A stretch of 64,000 nt of DNA from Anoplopoma fimbria (Eukaryota; Chordata; Actinopteri; Perciformes; Anoplopomatidae). The translations under genes were made by a program, and so were the position numbers. The notes beneath the pieces are model-generated. The model ran no database searches. It was not told the origin of the DNA and saw nothing but the letters and a program-made list of their open reading frames with translations. The stretch is taken from contig NC_072464.1 of the NCBI RefSeq assembly GCF_027596085.1, positions 16,935,624 to 16,999,623 of the forward strand, read 5' to 3'. Numbering within the stretch: the first letter of the stretch is position 1; every line of letters starts with the position of its first letter. This document shows, piece by piece, positions 41,701 to 56,100 of this stretch.

Positions 41701-43200
41701 TTGGTTCTCATCCTCCCACATATACAATGTTTTCTTTCCATCCATGTATCCAACTGTACATATTGACATTTTTTCCGAATTGATTGGAAAATGCTGTGTT
41801 TGTTTGTGTGTGTCCATGCTAACAATTATGTGCAATGTGTGCCTTCATGTCTATGTATGTACAATGCTCTTAAGGCCTCATAAGATATGAAAGAATTTAT
41901 GAAGTTTAACAGAAACATCATGTCGTATTTGATAGTTTCTTAGGTTGTACTTTCTGTGTTCAAACTATGAAATAGAAACAATGATGTGATGTCTATCCTT
42001 AAAGCCTAACCACACCAGACGCTGTCTTATTTGATAAGTTGTGACAGGAGTTTCATTAGGGAGTGAGCTGTAGTTTTGTTATGATTGATTATCTTTATTT
42101 CCCTGCTCACAAAGTGCCCAACCCCCATGGGTTTACGAGACACCAGAAAATGAGTTGCAGTAGTCATACACTTTATTTCGTTACCAAAGGTACAGGTTAT
42201 TTTAATGCTTTTATCTTTAACAAAATACTGCCCCCTCTGAAGCTTGGCAAAGAAAAATCTGCTCCAAAAACCACAACCCTTAAACCAACTATAAGCTCTA
42301 CTTAAGTTTTCCAAATGGAGATCATCTTACTAAAAATGAATCCCTTATGTCCTGGTAGATAGGGCAATAATACAAAAGAATACCCTCATGCAGTGTTTCC
42401 CTTAATATTTCAAAAAAATAATAATAAAACTTTGTGGTGCAATGTTTCAAGGTATACAATAAATGTGAATCATTTTGTGAAAACATCTTATTTGAACCTA
42501 TAGCATCAGTATAGAATGGTGAGGTAGTTTACCTATCAATTTACCTATTCATCGATCACTCAGTTAAGAGAGACCCTCTCCTCCTAATCTCTAAAATAAC
42601 TCATTTGGAGTGAAGACACAGAACCTAACATTAATGTAAGTCTTCCACTTGAGCAGAACATAGTCTGCTACTGCTTTTCCTTTAACTGAATCCCACGTTA
42701 AGTCACCTTGCCCAAGGGTACCATTGAGCACACACCATTTTGAACAAATAAACAACATCTATATCAGACAGACTAAACATCTGTGCAGTTAAAAGCCTTA
42801 AAAAGAAATGAAAAGCGGTTGATCTTGTGGATCCTTCTGGAGGTAAATAGTAGGCGAACATACCAAAACAGTATCCAGAAGCCTTGTCATAAATTGTATT
42901 GTGAGCATCCCTTTCACTGATTTCTACTTTAGTTAAACTTCATAACACAGTTTGTTCTTAAAGGTGAAATATTAAGATCTGGCCTGAATTTAAGTTTAAA
43001 ACATTAAACAAATAAACTAACGTTATCAACATAATAAGAATAAGTATAACAGTGTTGATGTAATGTCAAAAACTTCTATGTATTGTGTTGCAGAGATAAT
43101 GAGCATGCTAAACAGCTAGCTCCGGCCCGTCCTGTCTTGTAATACCACTAGCGTCCAATCTGCCCGAGGGCTTGTCACGCTGAAGGTACAAGTCTATTGG
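38746..43200. other. Unique non-coding sequence
   Basis: No gene supported. The block 40380-40680 (GCTAATTGGCTC, TTAATCAATGAGGAAATTAAGG) is CNE-like. Open frames at 41515-41890 are T-rich chance frames. Confidence 0.35.
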
Positions 43201-43520
43201 ATTCAATTCAATTCAATTCAGTTTATTTTGTATAGCCCAGAATCACAAATTACAAATTTGCCTCAGAGGGCTTTACAATCTGTGCACATGCGACATCCTC
43301 TGTCCTTCCCTCACATCGGCACAGGAAAAACTCCCCTAAAAAAATCCTTTAACAGGGAGAAAAACGGAAGAAACCTCTGGGAGAACGACAGAGGAGGGAT
43401 CCTTCTCCCAGGATGGACAGAATGCAATAGATGTCATGTGTACAGAATGAGCAGCATAACAGTTCTTAGATACAAGATCAAATCCAAATTGGCAGAAAAC
43501 GACAAAAAGTTATATTTTCG
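43201..43520 (-). repeat. ATTCA-tailed teleost interspersed repeat
   Basis: (ATTCA)n, then 'gtttattttgtatagcccag', 'cctcagagggctttacaatc', 'gcgacatcctctgtccttcc', 'aaaaactccccta', 'gaagaaacctctgggagaac', 'gagggatccttctcccagga', 'aatgcaatagatgtcatgtg'. This is recognisable as an abundant percomorph repeat. The simple tail at the left suggests its 3' end points left (minus strand). The right boundary is approximate. Confidence 0.8.
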
Positions 43521-46150
43521 TCTTGCCCTTGCCATCACCAGGGGAATACTTTGCCGGGAGGAGAGTGGCAGCTTGCTCCAGGAGACAGGCCTTCAGTAAG
43601 CTGTTAGCTGTAGCAACTAGCAATCAGACAGCACAAATCCCAACGCCAAGAATCGCAGAGGGCTACAAAAGAGGGCCACGTCTTATATACATCGCACCTT
43701 CAACTAAAAAAAATCACTTTGCGACGGGATAACACGCTACAGTGTGGGCACTGTGCTCAGGGTAAAAGCCAAACTGAAAGGGTTAGTGGATGAATTTATA
43801 CCTTTACTTGCTGAAATCCTCTGGATAGGCACCAGGTTATTTGAGGATGCTGAGGAAGATGTCACTGTCAACATCTTATAGCCACAGTGAAGTGCTGGAA
43901 CAAACTGATATAGAATGTGTTTGTGATTCTGTCAGAAAGTGTGGAACAGAATGATTTTCCAACCTTGCGACTCAAGGTGAAAAAACATTCAACTCTATGT
44001 TGATGGGTTAATTAAATGAGGAGGCATGCGTGGCAGGCGCAGACTTGGGAAGAAAAGTGTGGGGAGGGGTTGAGGCTGACATCTGCTCCACTCATCTCTG
44101 TTTCCCTACACCTGTTTTTCTTCTGTCGCTATTCACATGTTCTCAAGTACTCATTAAAGTACTACCATTCATTTATTTGGATGTATTTATGTAGCAGCAA
44201 ACAGGAACTTTTGTTGTGACCAGGCATTGGGAAAACGCTCAACTACAGCACAGTGTGTGAGAAAAAGAGACGATCATTAATAATGATTACATGGTGACTG
44301 GTCTATTTAGCCCATGGTAAAGTAGCTTAATTTAGCAGAATTATACAGTATCTCATTAACACAATCCTTTCTATTAGAATCAGGATGTTCTATTAATTAC
44401 TCAGTTCTGTCTTTATACACACCACTGATCCCACTAATATAGTTGGAGAGTGGTTTGTGTGTTCTGTGTCAAAAATTATCCTATCAAGTATAACTAATCC
44501 CCTCCAAACTTTCTTTTTTTGCATCATTTATTATTTGTGTTTCTCTTATAATTTAATTTGAATTTTTTCATACATTTAAAAAATATATATATTCACAGCA
44601 AAACTACTTTCCCCTGGAACTGTTTTCTCTACCACACAACATATACTCTAACAGAGAAAAAATAGTACTAACCTTTGCATCATGCCTAAAAGAGATTTCT
44701 TGGAGAACCTCATGTGAAAATGCATTCAGAAACTTGGTGCTATTTGTGGAACTGTGGCGGGGCTTTAGACTGTAAACATGTCAGGATCCCTGCATCCGCA
44801 TACAGAGTTCCTCTGATTATGAAGGCTACTTTAGTTTCATCTTGATAGCAGTGAGCAATGCCAGGTAGGGATTCGTATTTTTCGACAGAGGGGCATATGG
44901 TTGGGAAGAGGGATGCTGGGATGTTCTCAGCAGGTTTGGATCCAAGCTTTAGTCCAGGCAAGCTTCACATGCCACGTCTGTCGACTCTGCCTGGGAAGGT
45001 CATGAGACCCCTGGGTTCTTGGCCTAAAAGGCCTTTCCACTTCATTTTAACCTGATGCAACCATAGTCAAGTGATTGATTAATCCAATAGTTCATTAAAA
45101 TATGATTTCTGGGAAACAAAATCGATATTAATCTAACTGATGGTCATAACTTAAACCTCATTTTGTTAATTATCAAAAGAATATCATGTTTTTATGTTTA
45201 GGAACACAGGGGATATCATAAAAAATGATAACCTTGAAAGTGTCATTTTCAATCAAGGATTGTTCCTCCTACTGATTCCCTTATTTGGGTAGAAAATGCA
45301 TGTGAACGTGCTAACATTACAGTCAATGGATGGCAAGGGCACTTAATATTGCTGAAGGTGGGTGCATCAGAGCCAGTTGAAATCCCTTTTTCATCACCAG
45401 ACAGACAGCAGTAGGTTTGTAAAATTGTCGATATTGTACGGCGGGAATGAGAACGGGTTGTCCATTCACATACTGTAGTATGTTGTTTCCAAATCATGCT
45501 TTGGAGAGCCACTTAATGGTAATCAATTCATGCATGTCAAAATGTCTTTCCATGCTGACACGTACACAGCAGCACACATTTACCTTAACACACTTTACAA
45601 GAACAACCCTCAACACTTTCAAAGGAGACAGATAGAAGGGAAGGTAAATGAGCTGTGTGAATTCATGTCTATTCCCAGTTGTGGATCAATTACCAAGATC
45701 AGAGAAGCCTTCATCATTCTTCAGAACTATGGTGGGACCTTGAGGAGTCACCTGAGAGTAAAGGTGGGAGGTTTGAACGGGGCATTCCAAGGGACCACTC
45801 CTGGAGGAGAAATGGCCGAAATCAGAGGTCAAGGCTCCTCTGAGACAGTTTTCATTAAAACAGAGTTGAAATGATAAGCTTAGCCATCAAACAAGGCTGA
45901 GAAGGGAGAGGAACACGCTGCCATACTGAAAATATTCACGTTGTGTGTGTGCAATAAAGAACAAGCAATCTATCCTACATAGAATCTAATCTTACATGAC
46001 TTTTATAAAAAGCCAATTTAGGGCAAGAATACGAAAGATTTGATCAAACGGCTGAAACTCTGAGAGCCTGCTATCTTATAATCTTAATTACACCATCATA
46101 CCTTAAAGAGCTTAGTGTGCCCTATTATTATTATTAGTCACATCACTATT
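43521..46150. other. Unique non-coding sequence
   Basis: No gene supported. A 114-codon plus frame at 45530-45874 has no recognisable domain and no splice context. Confidence 0.35.
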
Positions 46151-46335
46151 ACAGATACCATTAATGCTTGTATTAGGGCCCGAGCATCGACGAAGTCAAG
46201 CGAGAGCCCTATTGAAATCCTAAGAATTATTGTTATTTCACGCCTGGATTCGCAGACACTTTCTCTCAACACTGTTTTTGTGCGGTTCAATAAACCAGTT
46301 CATGCCAGAACTTTACCTTTAATCTCCGACTCGTA
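46151..46335 (+). repeat. Dispersed repeat fragment ('ggcccgagc...gagagccct')
   Basis: The segment 'tagggcccgagcatcgacga', 'gcgagagccctattgaaatc', 'ctaagaattattgttatttc' follows the pattern of a frequent fish repeat (GGCCCGAGCACC...GAGGACCCTATTGAAA...ATTATT). Family not assigned; truncated. Confidence 0.6.
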
Positions 46336-48640
46336 AGTGGAACATTACAATATTGAAGGCTCTTCATAAAAAAAATGACTTTTTTACGTAATTGGTGTAT
46401 GTATGGCAATTTTGTTTATCACTGTCAGTCATACTGATGAAGGAGACAATGCAATCTTGCAGTGTTAACTATTGCATTCAATGCTGTGAAACATCAATTT
46501 TTTGTGAATTTAATTTGGTTTAATTTGCAAGTTGTTAGTGCAGTTAAGGTTTTATAGATATTGTTGTACCTTATTTCCAAGCAATGGTACCGACATGTTC
46601 TTGAAAGTTTTTTTATTTGAGTGAAATAAACCAAGATCTTTGAAAGGTTTTGCAACAAAAAAAATACAGGCATAAAAAGCCATGGGTCATTGGAAGTGCT
46701 TGGATATATTTTGTGCAAGAGCAGAAATCCAAGGTTTTTTTACATGTATAATTTTTTACTCATTGTATTCCCACATTGTTAGAGAAGGCACGAGCTCACA
46801 CAATCTGCCATCGCTGCACTACAGCACATTTGAGAAGTGTTTTTGAGCTGCTGCAAAGCCTTCTAAAAACATTGACATTAAATTGCCATGCTGTGTTTAT
46901 GACCTATGGTCTATGGGGATGCTACCTAGGTGGATAAATCTGATTAATATGAGTTGAGTGTTGTGTTCAATGCTGTGATCGAAAGCAAATGTTTTTTGTA
47001 ATGCAATTCCTTAATCATGCACATTTGATGAACTCAAAGTAGTACAATTATGCCCAAATATGATATGCTTCCACCCATATGCTGTTGATAATGCAGGTTT
47101 TGCTTTACCTTCCGTGTAGCCTTAAAAAAGCAAAAGGCACTGGTAATGGTACTCCTAGTTGACTGGGATAGGGTTAGATTCCCTGCAATGTCGTTGTTTT
47201 TTAGCATTTGCGTGAAAGGCCTTATTATTTGTCCTTGGACAAGATACTGAACCCTGCTGCCAAAGGCTGTGGAATTATGACATGATTTAAACAGTCATAT
47301 TGTTATAATTAAGGTAACAAAACAACCCAACCATTAAAGGAACAATAATCACCATTCAATGCATAAATATAGCAGCAAACATGCATAACATATATGTAAT
47401 TTGGGATTTTGGACTATACAAAATAAATTGAATTCAATATAAAGTTACAGAGGCTTCAGTTTAGTTATAAAAAAACAGCCACAGCACAACCATAGCGATG
47501 CCCTTTGGAATGTTTTTTTTGGTACATTTGTGTTGTCATTGGTTAGACTAAAGATGTGTTTCGCCAACATTAGATGTTCCATACAAGTCAAATAGAAACA
47601 TTCCGATTTCAGCATCAAACCCCATCTCTCTGTTGAAGCCAAGCCAATGTTAATTCTTGTTTTCCTTCTTTTTATATCACTCCTCTTGTTTGCCGCCGAA
47701 AGAATTCTTGCTTGGAGCTGAGGCTTGGGTTTGTGATAAATGTTGCTTACCGAGAGCTTCAGACGTCTTTCTGTTTACTGTGCCACTAAACGCAGGATGG
47801 GACTTCAATGTGATTGACAAGTCCTTTGGGAGCTCTACTTTTTCGTAATCTCATGTTCAACTGAGGGCAGACTTGATGTTACAGTAACTAACTATTGTCT
47901 CGTGAGGTACAAGTGGTTTTAGTAGATGGGGTGGGCGTTAGTTGTTTAGCATGCTCAATTACGTAGATATCTCTGCATTACAATACATTAAGGGTATTTG
48001 ACATAACGTCATAACAGTTTCTTTGTCACATTCTGTTGATCATTTTAGTTCACTTTTTGAATGTTTTAAACCGAAATTTGGGCATATCTTACATATTTCA
48101 CCTCGAAAGAGAATCAGATATTTAACTTGTGATCTTGAGTAAATGGTATTAAAATAAGAATCCTACTGTAGCTGTGCTAGGCGTCCATATGGAACAAAGC
48201 CATACAATGACAATTTCTTTTTTATCCCAGTGATTTAAAGTGAAAGTTAACAATTTTAAAACATTAAGCCTTTTCATTTGAATTAATGGTTAAATAAAGA
48301 ATAAAGGGAAAAGTCCCAAAAACAATGTGTACTTGAAAGGAAAGTAGAAACAAGAGATAAGAAATTGTAATTATAAAAAAAACCATGTTGCTGATAGACT
48401 GGCTGTCTGCCTATGACACCCAGCACCCATTGTGATTGGCTTCTGCTGTCCTAACTCCCTGTCAGCGTGACCCTTGGGTGAACCAGCTGCTTTGCATGTG
48501 CATAATACCAAGATGACAGCTTCTCAGCACACTTGGTTCACAGGCTCCCCTATTTCCCTCTGTCCCTGTCTCACATAACCAGTCCTGCTCTCTGTGTCCC
48601 TGCCACTTTCTTGTTATCAGATACTACATATACATATATT
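46336..48640. other. Unique non-coding sequence
   Basis: No gene, RNA or repeat recognised; AT-rich. Confidence 0.35.
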
Positions 48641-48695
48641 TATTTTATATATATATATATATAATATATATATATACTGTATATACTATATATTA
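48641..48695. repeat. (TA)n-rich simple sequence
   Basis: Interrupted TA runs (TATATATATA, ACTGTATATACTATATATTA) just left of the repeat that follows. Confidence 0.85.
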
Positions 48696-49140
48696 TAACT
48701 GGAGTGACTGCCCTGTAAGTGACGTATCAAATCAGGCGTATTGATAAGATGCCCAAACCACCTCAGCTGGCCCCTTTCGATGCAAAAGAGCAGCATCTCT
48801 ACTCCAAACTCCCTCCGGATGTCTGAGCTACTCACCCTAAAAATTGAGCCCAGCCAACCTACGAAGGAAGCTCAATTGGGCAGCTTATATGCGGGATCTC
48901 ATCCTTTTGTTGACTACCCAAAGCTAATGTCCAGAGGTTAGGGTTGGAAAGTAGATGGACTGGTAAATCGAGAGCTTTGCCTTCCGGCTCTGCCCCTTCA
49001 CCACGACCGTTACAGTGCCTCCATCACTGCTGAAGCCACACGGAACTGCCTGTCCATCTCAAGCTCCATTTTACCCTCACTCGTGAAAAAGGGGTAATGA
49101 CTGACTCCCAACCCGGAACCTAATCTCTCCATTTTCTGTA
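48696..49140. mobile_element. Teleost interspersed repeat, probably retrotransposon-derived
   Basis: Contains 'gatgcccaaaccacctcagc', 'ggcccctttcgatgcaaaag', 'ctccaaactccctccggatg', 'tgagctactcaccct', 'ctacccaaagctaatgtcca', 'ggtaaatcgagagctttgcc' and 'ctccattttaccctcactcg'. I recognise this string of blocks from many fish genomes; the plus-strand frame at 48741-48941 is part of it. Class uncertain. Homology fades after about 49090. Confidence 0.65.
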
Positions 49141-49859
49141 GATGCGCACTTGTGGTCAGCAGACCTACCTTTACCTGGATAGATAAAGGTTATAAAATGA
49201 GTGATGCAGCAGTAGCATAAAGGTTAGTGAGGCAGGTTTGTGTGGGCTAGTGATGGCAAGATCGATCTCCAGATGGCTCTCCAGATCTCCAGAAGCGATC
49301 GACTGCACTGGGGCTAAAAGATCACACATTAGTCTTTCTGGGCAACTTCCAGTTGTGAATGTTTTTGATTTTGTGTTTGGATCAGGTCATTCTAAGTATA
49401 GAGCATTGGTGCTCATACAATCAAAGGTTAAATGAAGGTCATGAGTACACCATTTAATATTACCCACTATCTTAGATTAAGTGCTGTCAGAATTAGTTTT
49501 TCTAAATGTATTGTTTTTTTCTCATCCATGAGGCAATGATACTTGCCTAGCATAACTAATTATAATGTACAGTATTTTACAATAATAGTATAAGTTACCC
49601 AGTAGGACAATCTCCCAAAACTAATTCTAAACCCTCTTTTCCCCTAGTCTGTATTTTCCTCTTTTCCCTTCCTCCCTCCCTCCCTACCATGTCTCCTGAG
49701 AATCCAGGTTGATTGACAGGTGGGAATTAGCCATGTGTAAACACTTCACGCACCCATTTGCATTCCATCATCCCTGGCATCCCCAATCTGTACAACCTCC
49801 ACCCCCACTGGTCCTTTGCACATTGTCATTTCTGCTGTTTCCTACATTTTCATTGTTGG

Positions 49860-49862
<3 letters not shown>
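49141..49862. other. Non-coding sequence
   Basis: No gene. A CT-rich (CCCT)n patch lies at 49665-49686, just before the GA array. Confidence 0.35.

Positions 49863-49933
<71 letters not shown>
49863..49933 (+). repeat. (GA)n microsatellite
   Basis: An uninterrupted GA tract of about 71 bp. Confidence 0.99.
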
Positions 49934-49937
<4 letters not shown>

Positions 49938-52710
49938 GCTGAGGGTCGTCTTTCTAGATGGAGGGGTCTCAAGTTGCTTTGAAACTTTGCAGGCCTAGAA
50001 CCCAATATCATTTAAAACCTTTCAAAACAAAACACCCTTAGGGTTTTAAGGAGGGTTGTTGAAATAATTATAGTATTTATTCTTCACACAGAGGAGAGGT
50101 TGAATCTCCTTGAGGGCTGAGATCCACATTCAACATGTGGAATGAGGCACGGACGGCAGGAGGGAGAGGTTCGGGATGGCCGATGGTCCAGCACAGAGAA
50201 GCTGGAGTTAGAGACAGAGAGAGCAACACAAATGCAGGGTTGTGCAGTGACTTTCAGAAAGTTGGCAGTACTTCCATCGGAAGCTCAAATAAGGACTATA
50301 TATACTCTTAATTATCTTAATTGATATACTGAGGCTGAGACCGACCAGCCCACTTGAAGATGAAAAAGCATGTTAAGACATGTCTAATACAGAATGTTAA
50401 CATTCTACAGAAGTCTTAAGAACTGCATGTTTAAAGTTGGCCTCTTGACACATTTTTACATTGCAGACTGGCTCCCTGTCTAGCTGTTTCTATTTGTCCT
50501 TCACCAGGAGAGGTGAACATGATGGTTGAATTCAGGCAATAGTGTTATTGATCTTGCTATTTTACTCAGCAAGTTCAAAGTTATTGATTACCCCTCAGAA
50601 GGTTGTCCACTCAACAAGGGGAATCTCTGAATCCTGGAGGCAGAAAATACAGCAAATACAACGTAAGAAAACATCCACAAGGTCGGACACAACATGGTAC
50701 TCATATGAAACGCTTTGGTTTCCAAATATAGAAGCATTAATAGCTACATTTTTTCTTTCTAGCAGGCAACAGTGCTCTGATCAACAACAGGCATCTCTCA
50801 CCTACACATTTGTCATCTCACTGGTACGTACACATCTACACAGCCTGAAAGAAATTATATCAGGCTATAAACAACAAATAAATTCAAATTTGAATGTCTA
50901 AATCAGGACACCACTTCAGGTTTCATTTCCTCATATAAATTTGTCTTGCATTAGCTTCATCTTGTACAGTATGTATATTACTATGACTATGAATGTGTGC
51001 ATGCCATGCGTCCACATGTGGTGTTTAAAGAGGCTGCAGTCATGCATGGGATAAGTACAGGGATCCCACAGTTTTATAGCACTATTATCCTCAGTCTGAT
51101 AAATGAACAAACCATTACTCTCACCAGCCCTGGCATTAATGCCCAAATGAGCAATAATTAACTCCGACACTAAATCCAATGCATGAGCAGCTTTGCATAA
51201 TCTCATAACATACATACACATTTAAGAGTCGATGTGTGTATTTGTGTGTGTTAGTTTGTTTTCACCCTTCTTGCAGCATGTTAGGATATACTGTTTATAC
51301 CGGTATTATGTACAAAAAAAAATAATTATAATTATAATTTCATTAATGAGACTGAAAGTAGATTATTTTTTATGCAATATTAATTTGTCAGCCCTTACCA
51401 TTAATGCTTACCCATGCAAAAGGCAGTAAACTGTTATTGCAATGAGTAGGGCATGTGCAGAGATAAATGTAAAGTGATGCCTGAGCCTTTCCATTATGCT
51501 TCAGGGTGCCCATATTACATGCACAAATTAGTGCCTTACCCATAGCATGAATGAACTTGCACATTGAGTATTTCTCATAAACAAAAAATATACCACTTGA
51601 GTGAGTTTTGTGGTTGTACAAGCAATGATGTCTTGTTTTGTCTTGTATTGTACAGTGATAAGGCTGTACAGGTTTATGTGTAAATCAAGCTGTGGCAGAG
51701 AAGCCGTACAAACATTCTCTCTCTGATACACCAGCATGCCGCGTTCCCTTGTTGGGACACTGCTTGAGATGCCAGAGTACTGTGAGTTTGAGCACGTCCT
51801 AATGAGTGACAGCAGCAAGCAGCAGCTCATGCAAATCAGGCAGTGGTACCAGAGTTGAACCCCTGCATCTGTCTTGCTGAATTCACATCTGCACTGCTTA
51901 CAGTCCCAATTACAACAGTCCTTCTGTGTGTGTGCTTGTGTGTAAGTGGACCAAAGTCAACACTCTATTGCTATATTATTGCCATGTTTTAGCGAAAAAT
52001 TCAAACCCCTAAAATGTGTTTTTATTTTATGCAGCGAGAAAGTGTGTTTGTATCATCAGTTCAGAAACCATCAAAATCAGTAAATGGCATATATGTGAGC
52101 AATTTTATGGAACAGAAGGGAAATTTGCGTTCATTGCGTTGTGTGCGAGTGTTTTTGTCCACTGCACCTCACAGCAAGGTGAAGTTGTTTTTCAGTTTGT
52201 ATCAGCAGTAACTCTGATACAGCTAAAAGTGATCAGATCATCACAGTAAAATAAGGCTGGTATCTGAAAATACAGACAGGATGCCTGGGTTTAACCACTA
52301 CTCCAAGTTGACCGCTTCGTATGGCATAATGACATGAAGCAACGGTTTCTGGAATGAAAAGCTTTCCAGTGAGTGCCGCAGATGGACTGAATTAGCCCAT
52401 CTGCCCAGTTTATTCCTGAAATTTGAGTATCTTTTAAATTAATAAAGGGTCGATGCTGAAGTTTGTGCTTCGAGGAACCCAAAACCAAGAAGAAGATACC
52501 GACTATCATCCATCTACCAGCAGTTCAGTTTCATGAGATAAACCACACAAAACCAGCAGGGCTGAAGAGAAAGTACCCATGCCTACATCACAATTAAGCT
52601 TGGAAGTGGTGGAACCTTCTACCGCCAACATAGCACTCACAAACACATTTTACACACATGCAAAAATACAATGTCATGTAATAGCAAAACCTTGAACAAT
52701 GAAACTAACA
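49934..52710. other. Unique non-coding sequence with CNE-like blocks
   Basis: No gene supported. The blocks 51090-51215 and 51380-51560 are complex, with ATTAATGC, TAATTAAC, TTTGCATAAT and repeated 'ccattaatgcttacc'-type motifs, and are candidate regulatory elements. A minus frame at 51528-51830 is unrecognised. Confidence 0.35.
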
Positions 52711-53090
52711 CACTGTCATGGGTCATCCTGTTCCTTAACCTATGTTTTTTTTTTAGACATTTAGTATTTCCCGTTTTATTTTGTGTTACTTACCTCTACC
52801 CTCGTTTCAGAGTCTTCACATCCTGCTTTTATGTGTTTCCCACCCTTTGTGATTGTCTTCCCCATCCCTGATTGAATCCACCTGAGTCTAATCCCTCACA
52901 CCTCCCCACGTGTATTTAATACCCTGTCTCTGTGCCAGTTCGTCTGAGTCCTCTGTGTCCAGCATTCCAGTGAATTTCTTGTGTTCATGTTCCTGGTTTT
53001 TGTGATCTCTGCCTGTTTTTTAATGACCATGTTTTTGCCTCATCCCTGCCTGAATTGTTTGCCTGATATCCCGGATACAATTCACACTCT
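52711..53090. repeat. Teleost interspersed repeat (pyrimidine-rich body)
   Basis: Blocks 'gattgtcttccccatccctg', 'ccacctgagtctaatccctc', 'gtgtatttaataccctgtct', 'ctgtgccagttcgtctgagt', 'gttcatgttcctggtttttg' and 'gtttttgcctcatccctgcc' follow the order of a repeat common in fish. Family not assigned. Confidence 0.68.
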
Positions 53091-53125
53091 ACAATGTTGA
53101 AGCGGTGCATAGAAATCTCTTGATG

Positions 53126-53126
<1 letters not shown>

Positions 53127-53164
<38 letters not shown>
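53127..53164 (+). repeat. (CA)n microsatellite
   Basis: An uninterrupted CA tract of 38 bp. Confidence 0.98.
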
Positions 53165-53168
<4 letters not shown>

Positions 53169-56100
53169 CGCAGATGTTAACTCATCTTTCACTCTGTAGC
53201 AATCAATTGGCAACACTATAAAGAAAGGAGTTAGAAAAGGGTACATGAAACTTAAACAACTCATGAATCATAATTGAAGAGCGATGATACAGAACAACTA
53301 AGAACTGTTAACTATCATTGTTGCTTATTTAGTTATGGATTTAGGTTTTCAGAGCTTTCTACTATCAAAAGCTCACACTGACTAAACAGGTGTGCATTTT
53401 ACTTCTCACTCAATGTATTCATGAAAGCATTTTCTCACATTCTGGCAAAAACTCACATAGGCATCATCACATCTTTACTTATGTGCCACTTAATGGAAAT
53501 AGCTCTCGAACAATTATAAAGCCCTAACGCTTCGGCAGTATGATTGCAGCGAGCGATTAACCCTCTCATCTGTCTTCTTGTTCTTAACATATAGCACACA
53601 ACACAAAGACTGACTGAATACTAATTTTGCCCCCACCTCATCTGTTCTCTCCAGCTTACTTTTGAAAACAGACACTCAACAGAGTGCCGGGATGTTAGTT
53701 TTACTTCTAGGCATGTTAAGAGTAATTTTGGAATGCTAAAAGGTTGTTTGTTATGTCCTCTTGGCTATATTTGTTTCCTGCTTGAATAGGGACTTGTGCA
53801 GGCCGTCAAAAAGTAATTTAGAAAAAAATAAAAACACAGCATACTGTATCCTTATTTATTAAGCGTTATAAAATGTATCCACAAAGGCTTTAAAAAGCAG
53901 ATACAAAAATCAAATCATCAAGGTGTGTGCTGGTTGTAAATGGTATCTAAATGTAACTTGCTGATATTCCATTTTTTTATAGTACGCCAATAGTGCGAGT
54001 TATAATTCAGCTTTGCATGTGTCCAATGTCATAGTCCTGGAGATAGAGTGACATAAAGTTGTGGTAAGGTAAATAATGTTGATATTATGAGAGCAACAAA
54101 GAGGGATTGGTTGGGACTGGCCTCTCAACCTTCAGATGTGTCATCACTAATCCAAATTCTTTCACCTTCCAACTCTCTGCCCTCATCTCTTAGTCTTAAT
54201 TCATCTAACTCATTATACAAATCATTATTTCATTGCCAGCATGAACCACATCTCTTTTACCTGCATAATCTGATTTAATGCGAACAAATGGTTAGGGTTC
54301 AATAGAAGTAGAGCCTAGGGAGTAATATGGTTTCTACTGGCTGATAGGGAAGCCAACAGCTTGAAATAAATGCTACCTCTGAAGCTATTTCTTATGGAAG
54401 GCACAACCGTATCCATGTAGTAAATCGGCAGGTAGCTGTACAGACACAAGAAAGCTGGATCAATAACATACACCACACATTATATGGAATATACTGTATT
54501 TGCACAAAAAAAAAGAACTCTCGAAACACGCCTACACAATTTTGCTCATTCAAACACATGCACACAGGTGAACCCATTTGAGGAATGTCCCCAATGAGTT
54601 TTAATGAGGGGTCATAAACCCTGAAAAGCCTCCATTTCCCAGAGTCCAGGGTCAGCAGGGCCACAGTCTTAAACCCATGAATTAAACATCAGTCTATCTG
54701 TCTGGCAGGTATAAATATTTCTCTTCCATTCTGACCGGACCAGTGTCAGACAAGGCCAAAGTCCTTCCGCAGAGTCCCCGGCACAGTTTGACATAGGGGG
54801 ATGAAGACGATGATTGTCGCCATAATGGGATATAGGGTTGTAGAGTAGGTTTCATATTAGGCCCGTGAAATGATGTCCTACTGCAGAGGAGTCGTAGAGG
54901 CAGGTATGTGTGTGTGGGGGTGTGTTTAGAGGTTGTTCTTGCTCTGAATTACACTCATGACTGCTTCTCAAAATTATAGCGTTGTACTAGTGTTTGTTAT
55001 GCCAAATTATGCTGCACTGAGATAAGACATGCTGCAACTTCATAAACTGAAATGGTACAATATGTCAGCGGAGTGTGGGATGATCGTCACAATGTTGCAA
55101 TACCAGACAGATAGAGAAGTTAACAAAAAAAAAAGGTGAAACTTGTGATGCAAAAGGAAAAAAAGTATAAGCTTGGGCGCTTGAAGTCACCGGAACATGA
55201 TGGAGTGATAATCTACAATTCGAGAGATAGGGCTGCTGATGCAACATGCTGTTGTTGTAGCAACCATTTTTAATCCTTTGTTGCTCTGCATTTGGTGATT
55301 TTGCTCCCACGGGCTGGTTGTGTTCAGATGAGAGTTCTGCAAGAACTGACCCACAAAACACAGAACCTGATGGAACTGATAACAATAACAACTGACAGCT
55401 CCTAAATGCCAGTAGCAGGTAGAACAATCTATGTTGGCCCATGAGTAACAAATGACTTTGTTTTATTCTGGTAGACAAAAAAATATATAACTTGATTGAT
55501 AATATTGACTACACTTCCTTTAACTTCATCCCATCTGATATCCCACACTAAACACATAGAGGTCAGTGTTTGACACATGCTATTGAAAGCTATTGAAACT
55601 CATATAAAGTGAAGTGTTTTAGTAAAACATTGTTGATCAAAGAAACTGGTAAGACTTTATGAGAAAAATCATTTCCCCAACATCATCTAATCTAACATAT
55701 ATTTTAGTCAATTCCTACAAAATTATTGAAAAGTTAAGGCCTGTTTTCTTGTTCAATGCCTGACATAATTGGCTGTATCTTACATACGCCGCAAAGCAGC
55801 AGGCAGTGCAAGTGTCATGATTGTTTCAGACTGGCTCAGTTGTCATTTCCACGTCAGTGCACATTTATAAGCAGAACTACTTGCATCCATCTGTGCGCCG
55901 GTGGGTGTGTTGGTCTTCAGTCGAGGTGTGGTCAGGTGTACGCTGATGCAGTGCTTAGTCACTGGCATCATATTTTCCTGCTGTTTACTGGGCATGTTAT
56001 TCAGATAGTAAGATTTGCCTTAATAGGCAGGTTCACAATATAAATTGTGAGCGTCAAACACCTCATTTACACTTTAGACCATGTGCTATAGATCGCTTAA

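Noticed and set aside
53127..53164. Repeated short units considered as a CRISPR array or satellite
   Set aside because: It is a plain CA dinucleotide tract; no repeat-spacer structure exists anywhere in the window, and the host is a vertebrate.
55065..55478. 137-codon minus-strand frame
   Set aside because: No domain, low-complexity hydrophobic ends; fits chance.
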